Source of the DNA: Bacteroidota bacterium
Lineage (GTDB): Bacteria > Bacteroidota > Bacteroidia > B-17B0 > Aurantibacillaceae
DNA length: 9,918 nucleotides
Assembly: GCA_025360565.1 (NCBI GenBank)
Contig: JANYBY010000382.1
Coordinates: forward strand, 1-9,918
Reading direction: 5' to 3'
The position numbers and the translations under genes are program-made. Shown here piece by piece: positions 1-5,079 of the stretch (the first letter of the stretch is position 1; every line of letters begins with the position of its first letter). The notes below the pieces were generated by a model. The model ran no database searches, had not been told where the DNA came from, and was given only the letters and a program-made list of their open reading frames with translations.

Positions 1-270
1 GGGTAAAATGAGAATCGGACTGCAATATAATTTTACTTTTGACTGGAGAAATCTGAAAAAACGGTTGATGAATAAATTTAAAAACGTCTCAAACCTCTGC
101 AGCCAGACCGTTAGCTGGATTTTAAGCGCATGTAAACAGTGTGGCGACACCGTTAGTTCAAATTTTCTGACAAGCGCTTACAAACGGTTAAGAATTGGTG
201 TAGGGGTATATTTAGATATGTTCAGATGGGTTCTTTGTGCAGTCAGCCGACTCCCCAATCGACTCCCAAA
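1..270. other. Non-coding stretch with degenerate short repeats
   Basis: I see no supportable gene here. The open frames crossing it run into the terminator and antisense through the tRNA. Two imperfect copies of a composite unit are visible: ACCGTTAG at 107-114 and 149-156, each followed by AAGCGC (124-129 and 172-177) and then an AAAC-ending segment. The hexamer AACGGT, the reverse complement of ACCGTT, occurs at 60-65 and 183-188, so 149-154 can pair with 183-188. A small GTGT/ACAC hairpin sits at 139-150. CGACTCCC is tandemly repeated at 248-255 and 260-267. This could be decayed mobile-element or integron-cassette junk, or the 3' side of something outside the window. Confidence 0.4.
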
Positions 271-307
271 AATAAAAAACCCTCGGAGAGTCTTGTCTTC
301 CGAGGAT
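271..307 (-). terminator. Intrinsic terminator of the tRNA-Lys gene
   Basis: Read on the minus strand, a 7-bp stem CCTCGGA/TCCGAGG (299-305 pairing with 281-287) with an 11-nt loop is followed by GTTTTTTATTTTT (280 downwards). It lies 17 bp beyond the tRNA 3' end, so it most simply ends the monocistronic tRNA transcript. The A-run on the other side makes partial bidirectional function possible. Confidence 0.8.
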
Positions 308-323
308 TTTTACGCATTTGCTG

Positions 324-396
324 TGATCCCGCTGGGATTCGAACCCAGGACCCCTACATTAAAAGTGTAATGCTCTACCAGCTGAGCTACGGAATC
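324..396 (-). tRNA. tRNA-Lys (anticodon UUU)
   Basis: On the minus strand a complete 73-nt cloverleaf can be drawn. The acceptor stem is GATTCCG/CGGGATC with one G-U pair. The D-arm carries the AGCTGGTA loop. The anticodon stem is TTACA/TGTAG around loop CTTTTAA, giving anticodon TTT (Lys). The T-arm is CTGGG/CCCAG around TTCGAAT, and the discriminator is A. The 3' CCA is not encoded (the genomic sequence continues CAG), so CCA must be added by nucleotidyltransferase. The 3' end is not duplicated elsewhere in the window, so there is no visible sign of a tRNA-targeting integrative element. It has its own promoter and terminator and appears to be transcribed alone. Confidence 0.97.
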
Positions 397-400
397 ATCT

Positions 401-432
401 CTTACCCTGTAAAAACGCTTTTACCCTGTAAG
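401..432. repeat. Two tandem TTACCCTGTAA motifs in the tRNA leader
   Basis: The 11-mer TTACCCTGTAA occurs at 402-412 and again at 421-431, 19 bp apart, between the tRNA-Lys 5' end and its putative promoter. Each is a partial palindrome (TTAC-CCT-GTAA). It could be a protein-binding site or simply a local duplication of leader sequence; I do not recognise it. Confidence 0.5.
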
Positions 433-460
433 ACCCTCTAAAATATCCTTTAAAGGAGTG

Positions 461-491
461 CAAATATAGTAGCATTTTGGCGACATCCAAA
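461..491 (-). promoter_or_regulatory. Bacteroidota-type promoter for tRNA-Lys
   Basis: On the minus strand TATATTTG (468-461) matches the Bacteroidota -7 consensus TAnnTTTG exactly. A TTTG (491-488) lies 19 bp upstream, as expected for the -33 element. Transcription would start near 454-458 and leave a leader of about 60 nt before the tRNA. Confidence 0.7.
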
Positions 492-547
492 ATAATTTTT
501 TACAATACTTTAAAAGCTTTAATTCCCTTTATTTCTCAACATTTTTC

Positions 548-555
548 TATATTTA
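548..555 (+). promoter_or_regulatory. Possible -7 element directly before the 153-aa gene
   Basis: TATATTTA resembles TAnnTTTG with A as the last base and sits only 6 nt before the ATG at 562. If used, the mRNA would be leaderless or nearly so. No convincing -33 TTTG is present. Confidence 0.35.
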
Positions 556-561
556 ACGGAA

Positions 562-1023
562 ATGCCGATAATACCCGAAATAAAACTTTTAAAAGGCTTT
601 TGTGCCATTACTTTTGGCGAAACCCAAGAGAATGTGAAGAAAATTTTTGGTGAACCGGAAGAAATTCAAACGCTAAGCGACGAGATCTTAAACACTTCTT
701 CTTTGGTTTTTCATTATTGGGACCATGGATTTTCCCTCTTTTTTGATAATAACAAAAATAAAACATTCTGTAGCGCCGAAATTGATAATAAAGAAAGTCT
801 CTTATTCGGTCAAAAGATCTTCGCATTAAAAGAAAAAGAATTAACCGAATTAATGCTCAGTAACGGCTTTAAATTAAACGATACCGAAACCCACGAATGG
901 GGAGAAAAAAGACTGAGTTTTGATGCGGCCGGATTAGATTGTTATTTTGAGAACAATAAAATGGTATCTGTTAACTTTGGTATTTTAGACTCAGAAGATA
1001 ATTTTTATTATTACGCGAATTAA
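562..1023 (+). CDS. Hypothetical 153-aa protein
   Basis: I do not recognise a named family. The protein is soluble, with no signal peptide or membrane segment. Residues 16-34 (ITFGETQENVKKIFGEPEE) have the pattern 'G-x-T/S-x-x-x-V-x-x-x-x-G-x-P' found at the start of BamE/SmpA-like small-protein folds. The rest alternates strand-like segments (LVFHYWDHGFSLFF 48-61; LSFDAAGLDCYFENNKMVSV 118-137) with a helix (residues 90-101). A cytoplasmic alpha/beta protein of BamE/PepSY-like topology is a guess from pattern, not from homology. The ATG at 562 is the first plausible start, and a TATATTTA element lies just before it with no Shine-Dalgarno. Codon use and AT richness match the neighbours. It stands alone: divergent from the tRNA, with the GC-rich element downstream. 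Confidence 0.8.
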   Translation: MPIIPEIKLLKGFCAITFGETQENVKKIFGEPEEIQTLSDEILNTSSLVFHYWDHGFSLFFDNNKNKTFCSAEIDNKESLLFGQKIFALKEKELTELMLSNGFKLNDTETHEWGEKRLSFDAAGLDCYFENNKMVSVNFGILDSEDNFYYYAN

Positions 1024-1064
1024 TTTTTTTGATCGGCACTAATTGAATTTCTGAAATGCCATGC

Positions 1065-1241
1065 GGGTTGTCGCGTGAGGGATGGAGCGGCCTGTTTGAG
1101 CCCGGACGGGTGAAGCCGCGAGCGAAGTGAAACGGAGCCTCGGGGCGGAACCCGGCCCGGCGAGTAGCGACAGCCCGACCCGATGAAGAAGAAATGCTAA
1201 GTGGAAAAACGCGCGCATTTCTTCTTTAGAGGGACACGCCC
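1065..1241. repeat. GC-rich structured element, probable interspersed Bacteroidota repeat
   Basis: About 180 bp of GC-rich, non-coding sequence lies between AT-rich flanks. The ends can pair: GGGTTGTC (1065-1072) with GACACGCCC (1233-1241), 8 bp including one G-U and a single bulged C. Inside are GCGGC/GCCGC (1087-1091 with 1115-1119) enclosing CCC/GGG, the alternative CGGG/CCCG pairing 1141-1154, and a 12-bp perfect hairpin (1186-1197 with 1215-1226). GAGGGA occurs near both ends (1077-1082 and 1229-1234). From memory, blocks such as TTGGGCGTG, GGGTCGGGCT and ATCCCTCACGC (all on the minus strand here) recur in intergenic repeats of many Flavobacteriia-like genomes. I cannot search to confirm this. 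It encodes no protein. It could be a MITE-like or REP-like element, or a structured RNA. Confidence 0.75.
1184..1228. other. Strong hairpin inside the GC-rich element
   Basis: AAGAAGAAATGC (1186-1197) pairs perfectly with GCATTTCTTCTT (1215-1226) over 12 bp, extendable to 14 bp with T1184-A1228 and G1185-U1227, around a 17-nt loop containing CGCGCGC. No T-run follows it, so it is not a typical intrinsic terminator. Its purine-rich arm differs in composition from the GC-rich body of the element, suggesting a variable stem on a conserved scaffold. Confidence 0.75.
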
Positions 1242-1268
1242 AAATAATTAAGGTAGAAGAAATTTTAT

Positions 1269-1276
1269 TACCTTTA
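1269..1276 (+). promoter_or_regulatory. Possible -7 element for the aminotransferase gene
   Basis: TACCTTTA fits TAnnTTTR and lies 19 nt before the ATG at 1296, followed by an A-rich leader without Shine-Dalgarno. No clear -33 TTTG is seen, so this is tentative. Confidence 0.35.
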
Positions 1277-1295
1277 CATTAACAAAAAAAAAACA

Positions 1296-2504
1296 ATGCC
1301 GGGAACAGAATTATTTGGCGCAGAGGAGCGCAAAGAAATTAACGATGTAATGGAAACCGGAATTTTATTCCGTTATGGTCACGATGCGCTGCGTAATAAC
1401 CATTGGAAAGCAAAAGATTTTGAAGCAGAAGTAAAAAAAATTACCGGTGCTAAATACGCGCATGCAATGAGTAGCGGTTCAACGGCTATTGCTGCAGCCC
1501 TTGCCGCCAGCGGTATTGGCGCTGGCGACGAAGTTATTGTAACGCCATTTACATTTATTGCAAGTGTTGAGGCGGTTTTATTTATTGGCGCCTTACCTGT
1601 GTTTGCCGAAATCGATGAAACTCTTTGTTTAAGCGCTCAGGGAATTGAAAAAGCCATTACACCCAAAACAAAAGGCGTTTGCCTGGTGCACATGTGCGGC
1701 GGTAATGCCGAGATGGACAGTATTATGGCAGTTGTAAAAAAACACAATTTAATTTTGGTTGAAGACGCCGGTCAAGCTTTTGCCTCATCGTATAAAGGCA
1801 CTTACACCGGTTTATTTGGTAAGGCAGGAAGTTATTCGTTCGATTTTTTTAAAATTGCAACCGCGGGTGAAGGTGGCGTTTTAGTTACAAACGACGAAGA
1901 AACCTACAAAAAAGCCGATGTTTACAGCGATCACGGCCATAATCACGTTGGCGCTAAACGCGGTATGGAAGACCATCCGTATTTAGGATTTAATTACCGC
2001 ATCTCTGAATTACACGCTGCCATTGGGTTAGCGCAAACCAGAAGAGTGCCGGGCATAAAAGAAAAAAACAGGCACAATAAAAAATTTCTACAAAATATAT
2101 TATCAAAAAATAAAAATATCTCTTTCGCAAAATTAGGCGATGAAGCCGGAGACTCTGCCACTTTTTTAAATATATTTTTACCCGATACAAATTCTGCCCA
2201 GCGGGTGGTGGATGAGTTTAACGCGTCGGGTGTTGCGGGATTTGATTATTGGTTCTTAAACAATTACCACTTTATTAATCAATGGGCTCATCTTAAAAAT
2301 TTAAGCACTGTTTCTAAATTGCCCATTCAGGTTTTAGAAAAGCCGCAGGATTATAACAAAATGCAATTACCAAAAAGTCAGGAAGTGATCGGAAGATTGA
2401 TCTCTTTCGGCATTCGCTGTACCTGGACAGAAGCGCAAATGACTGAATTAGCCAATAAAATTTCGGCTTGTGTGGATAAGGCATTGAAATCTGTAAATGC
2501 TTAA
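1296..2504 (+). CDS. DegT/DnrJ/EryC1/StrS aminotransferase, KdnA-like
   Basis: A PLP-dependent sugar aminotransferase (fold type I) of 402 aa, normal for the family. Lys186 in FDFFKIATAGEGG is the expected Schiff-base lysine. Asp157 in LVEDAGQ should hold the pyridine nitrogen, SSGSTA (59-64) and Ser181 belong to the phosphate cup, and FNYRISELHAAIG (232-244) is the usual sugar-site stretch. The N-terminal MPGTELFG...TGILFRYG and the SDHGHNHVG block resemble, from memory, KdnA, which transaminates 8-oxo-Kdo to 8-amino-Kdo (Kdo8N) for lipopolysaccharide. That assignment is inference: no kdnB-like dehydrogenase or glycosyltransferase is nearby, and other nucleotide-sugar substrates remain possible. 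It is cytoplasmic and appears monocistronic, with the GC-rich element upstream and an intrinsic terminator just after. The start at 1296 begins the conserved MPG motif. Confidence 0.93.
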   Translation: MPGTELFGAEERKEINDVMETGILFRYGHDALRNNHWKAKDFEAEVKKITGAKYAHAMSSGSTAIAAALAASGIGAGDEVIVTPFTFIASVEAVLFIGALPVFAEIDETLCLSAQGIEKAITPKTKGVCLVHMCGGNAEMDSIMAVVKKHNLILVEDAGQAFASSYKGTYTGLFGKAGSYSFDFFKIATAGEGGVLVTNDEETYKKADVYSDHGHNHVGAKRGMEDHPYLGFNYRISELHAAIGLAQTRRVPGIKEKNRHNKKFLQNILSKNKNISFAKLGDEAGDSATFLNIFLPDTNSAQRVVDEFNASGVAGFDYWFLNNYHFINQWAHLKNLSTVSKLPIQVLEKPQDYNKMQLPKSQEVIGRLISFGIRCTWTEAQMTELANKISACVDKALKSVNA

Positions 2505-2522
2505 TATAAAATTTTGAATTGG

Positions 2523-2560
2523 ATCCATCTGTTCAAAAAAGCAGATGGATTTTTTATTTT
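2523..2560 (+). terminator. Intrinsic terminator after the aminotransferase gene
   Basis: ATCCATCTG (2523-2531) pairs with CAGATGGAT (2542-2550) over 9 bp, closing a short A-rich loop and followed by a TTTTTTATTTT tract. It starts 19 nt after the stop codon. Its T-tract ends only about 10 nt before the next ATG (2570), so the next gene's promoter must overlap the hairpin, or that gene depends on readthrough. Confidence 0.9.
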
Positions 2561-2569
2561 GTAAAATAG

Positions 2570-3307
2570 ATGTCGACGGCAAACAATAAATATTTACTGC
2601 AATTTAAAGCGCTTCTCATATTAAAGAAAATAAAAGTTCGTTTGGAGAATGACGGAATTGTTTGTTCGGCCAAAAATAAAACACTCAAATTTGCAATTAC
2701 AAATAGCGAAAAAAGGGGTATTCCATTTGATTTGATTGTTACCATGCCGGAAAAAATTGGCAACATTATTCTTTCAAAATTAAATTTAAATAAAACAGTT
2801 TTCGCCCGAAATTGTGAAGTAAAAAAAGTAGAAAGAAAAGAAGCCGAGCAATTTCTTGAGAAATACCATATTATGAATTCGACCCAAAGCGCTTATAATT
2901 TGGGATTATTTTATAAGGATGAATTATTGGCGCTTGCTTCTTTTTCGAAAGGAAGAAAAATGAACCGTTTGCCTGAAAATAAGCGTTCGTTTGAATTGAT
3001 CCGCTTTTGCTGTAAAGAAGGTATTACAGTTACGGGCGGTTTAACTAAACTGGTGAAGAATTTTTGCAGAGAAAAAAAGGCGGGAGATGTTATGACTTAT
3101 GTTGACAAACAATTTTCTTTGGGAGATTCATTTATAAAAGCGGGATTTGTAAAATTGGGCGAAACAGAACCAAATTATTTTTTGGTAAACAGAAAAACCT
3201 ATGAAAGGATCTCGGTAAAAACCAAACCTCAAAAATTTGACGAGGGGGTTTTTTACCTTGGTCATAATTCGGGAAACATAAAATTGGTTTATACCCCAAA
3301 TGAGTAA
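2570..3307 (+). CDS. Phage/Mom-type GNAT-like domain protein, coupled to miaA
   Basis: A 245-aa soluble protein. Residues 76-205 match, by eye, a domain I know from phage-encoded proteins (often fused to homing-type nucleases) related to the GNAT-like Mom DNA-modification protein. The recognisable blocks are TVFARNCEVKKV (76-87), FLEKYH (95-100), the LGLFYKDELLALASFSKGRK block (111-130), FELIRFC (141-147), the TGG-x-x-KL turn (155-161), TYVDKQFSLGDSFIKAGF (176-193) and PNYFLV (201-206). Residues 1-75 have no nuclease motif I can see and are basic. An acyl-CoA-binding signature is not obvious, so acetyltransferase activity is unproven. The gene overlaps miaA by 8 bp (ATGAGTAA), implying translational coupling. 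Candidate roles are nucleic-acid or tRNA base modification, or a domesticated phage gene. The start at 2570 is the only good ATG after the terminator; there is no Shine-Dalgarno. Confidence 0.82.
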   Translation: MSTANNKYLLQFKALLILKKIKVRLENDGIVCSAKNKTLKFAITNSEKRGIPFDLIVTMPEKIGNIILSKLNLNKTVFARNCEVKKVERKEAEQFLEKYHIMNSTQSAYNLGLFYKDELLALASFSKGRKMNRLPENKRSFELIRFCCKEGITVTGGLTKLVKNFCREKKAGDVMTYVDKQFSLGDSFIKAGFVKLGETEPNYFLVNRKTYERISVKTKPQKFDEGVFYLGHNSGNIKLVYTPNE

Positions 3308-4220
3308 TTATAATTGCATAGTTGTTTTGGGCCCTACCGCAAGCGGAAAAACCCGACTGGCCTGCAGTTTAGCGCATGCGTTAAACGGAGAGATCATCAG
3401 CGCGGATTCAAGGCAGGTATATTCCCATCTAAATATCGGCACCGGAAAAGATCTTGAAGAGTATATTGTGAAAGGTGTAAAAATAAATTATCACATAATT
3501 GATATTTGCGATGTGCACGAGCAATTTTATTTGCACCAATTTATTCAGGCTTCCGAAAACGCGTTTGGGTTGATCTGTGCTAAAAAAAAATTACCCATTA
3601 TTTGTGGCGGAACCGGGCTTTATTTAGATTCTTTAAGAAAGGATTTTAGTTACACGCAAATTAAAGAAGATGCTGAATTGCGAAAAGAATTGGAGACACT
3701 TTCGAAAGAAGAATTAATTTTACGTTTAAAAAAATTTCCTTCTAAATTAACAGCGCATGTTGATAATGATTCAAAAAAGAGAATAGTACGCGCCATTGAG
3801 GTGGCCGAATTTTTAAATCAAAATCCGGATAAAATTGTAACGGAGAAAGAAAAAATATTTCGTCCCTATTATATCGGTATAAATGTGAACGTGGAAGAAA
3901 GAAAAAAAGCAATTTCAGAAAGATTAACAGCCAGAATAAATAATGGATTAATAGAAGAGGTGAAAGTATTGCTGGATAAGGGAATCAGCCATGAGCGACT
4001 TGTGTTTTTAGGTTTGGAATATAAATTTGTTTCCTTTTTTCTGCAAAATAGGATCTCGAAATTAGAATTGTATCAACAACTTGAAACCGCTATTTTTCAG
4101 TTTTCAAAACGGCAAATGACCTGGTTCCGTAAAATGGAAAAGGAAGGAGTTAAGATCCATTGGATAAAAAAAGAAGAGATGGAAAAGGAAAGCGAAGCAA
4201 TTTTAAAGTTGTTTAACTAA
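3300..4220 (+). CDS. miaA: tRNA dimethylallyltransferase MiaA
   Basis: It transfers a dimethylallyl group from DMAPP to N6 of A37 in tRNAs reading UNN codons, the first step towards ms2i6A. The 306-aa length is typical. The P-loop is GPTASGKT (11-18). The general-base and tRNA-contact motif is ADSRQVYSHLNIGTGK (35-50) with Asp36. GGTGLY is at 103-108, the helical insertion domain spans roughly 115-195, and FSKRQMTWFRKM (268-279) is the C-terminal arginine-rich signature. The usual GYKE is replaced by GLEYKF (238-243), and GTGK stands where most MiaA have GTAK. I recall this variant from the second MiaA paralogue of Bacteroidota, so another miaA may exist in the genome. The ATG lies within the stop region of the upstream GNAT-like gene (ATGAGTAA), so the two are probably co-translated. 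It is convergent with the next gene, with 2 bp between stop codons. Confidence 0.96.
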   Translation: MSNYNCIVVLGPTASGKTRLACSLAHALNGEIISADSRQVYSHLNIGTGKDLEEYIVKGVKINYHIIDICDVHEQFYLHQFIQASENAFGLICAKKKLPIICGGTGLYLDSLRKDFSYTQIKEDAELRKELETLSKEELILRLKKFPSKLTAHVDNDSKKRIVRAIEVAEFLNQNPDKIVTEKEKIFRPYYIGINVNVEERKKAISERLTARINNGLIEEVKVLLDKGISHERLVFLGLEYKFVSFFLQNRISKLELYQQLETAIFQFSKRQMTWFRKMEKEGVKIHWIKKEEMEKESEAILKLFN

Positions 4221-4222
4221 TA

Positions 4223-4987
4223 TTACTGTTTTGGTTTTTCAGTATTCTTTACCTCGGCCTTTGATTCTCTCACGCCAATATGATCTCCATCCAATTTCAA
4301 ATTAAACTTTTGCGTTGTTGTTTCTTCGCCCGGTGTATCCAAATCATCGCCCACCATTTTGCTCATCATTTCAATAGTGCCATCGGTATTTATTTTTGCG
4401 GTAATTTGCACATTGCTCATGGAGGGAGGATCACCGCTGCTAATAAAGGCAGCCAATAAAAAATGCGTATTTTCTTTTTTTGTATTAACAAAAGTTGCCA
4501 AAATATAAGTGCCCGAAAAAAACGGGCAGGCTTCGTAACTGCTGTTGGTTGAACCCCAGAGAAATAATTTTGTGTCGTTCTTAAGATCAATAACTCCGAT
4601 CTTATAAATGACCAATTTTTTGGTCATGCCAATGGTTAAACTGTCGAGGTATTCTTTATATTTTCCCGCTTCTTTTAGCGAATCTATTTCGCAAAAAAGA
4701 TTAAAATTGTACGAAAGTCCGTTGGATGGCTCCGATCTTAAAAAGTTTGTACCAAGACTGCGTATTTGCCGATACGATATTCTGTCATTTGTATCCACCT
4801 TCAAAATAAAATTTGTATCGATATTCAGGGGCAGGCTTAGTTGTTTGAAAAGTTTATAGTCAAAATTCGCATTAACAGTTGATTTTCCGTCAACCGCTGT
4901 GGTATCGGTAAAACTTTCGGTTGTTTTGGCACCGGGATCAGTACAGGAAACAAATAAAATAACTGTAAGAATAAAAATGTACCTCAT
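4223..4987 (-). CDS. Hypothetical lipoprotein
   Basis: A 254-aa predicted lipoprotein. A very short signal sequence (MRYIFILTVILFVSC) carries a lipobox, FVSC, with Cys15 as the acylated residue, followed by a low-complexity Thr/Asp/Gly linker (16-40). The mature part is polar and strand-rich, with KLFLWGSTNSSYEACPFFSG (140-159), a patch of small residues around SSGDPPSMSN (183-192), and a charged C-terminus (KAEVKNTEKPKQ). I recognise no family. It would be anchored in the outer membrane or periplasmic side. It is divergent from the SpoIIE phosphatase gene with about 90 bp between starts, where both strands carry TATATTTA elements. The 3' end abuts miaA with 2 bp between stop codons, leaving no space for a dedicated terminator. 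Confidence 0.85.
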   Translation of the reverse strand: MRYIFILTVILFVSCTDPGAKTTESFTDTTAVDGKSTVNANFDYKLFKQLSLPLNIDTNFILKVDTNDRISYRQIRSLGTNFLRSEPSNGLSYNFNLFCEIDSLKEAGKYKEYLDSLTIGMTKKLVIYKIGVIDLKNDTKLFLWGSTNSSYEACPFFSGTYILATFVNTKKENTHFLLAAFISSGDPPSMSNVQITAKINTDGTIEMMSKMVGDDLDTPGEETTTQKFNLKLDGDHIGVRESKAEVKNTEKPKQ

Positions 4988-4994
4988 AATGTTT

Positions 4995-5002
4995 TAAATA
5001 TA
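4995..5002 (-). promoter_or_regulatory. Possible -7 element for the lipoprotein gene
   Basis: On the minus strand TATATTTA precedes the ATG (4987) by 7 nt, giving a very short or absent leader. It resembles TAnnTTTG with a terminal A. It faces the matching element at 5061 on the other strand. Confidence 0.4.
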
Positions 5003-5060
5003 GAATGTAAATTTACCTATTATTTAGTAGGAAGCAGTCTTAAAACAAAAAATAAAAACT

Positions 5061-5068
5061 TATATTTA
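5061..5068 (+). promoter_or_regulatory. Possible -7 element for the SpoIIE phosphatase operon
   Basis: TATATTTA lies 11 nt before the ATG at 5080. No Shine-Dalgarno follows and no firm -33 TTTG is visible in the A-rich stretch upstream. Confidence 0.4.
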
Positions 5069-5079
5069 AGCAGTATTTA

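Noticed and set aside
324..396. tRNA-Lys as an integration site of a genomic island
   Set aside because: No duplicate of the tRNA 3' end and no integrase gene is visible in the window.
8..441. Two plus-strand open frames crossing the tRNA region
   Set aside because: They read antisense through the tRNA and its terminator. Their GFEPRTPTLKV and AGIRTQDP stretches are the well-known spurious translations of antisense tRNA T-arm sequence.
1024..1295. CRISPR array or riboswitch in the GC-rich intergenic region
   Set aside because: There are no regularly spaced repeats, and I cannot match a known riboswitch consensus. The neighbouring gene gives no ligand hint.
4224..4244. Bidirectional terminator between miaA and the lipoprotein gene
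   Set aside because: Only a 5-bp TACTG/CAGTA stem is possible, inside the lipoprotein coding region, too weak to call.
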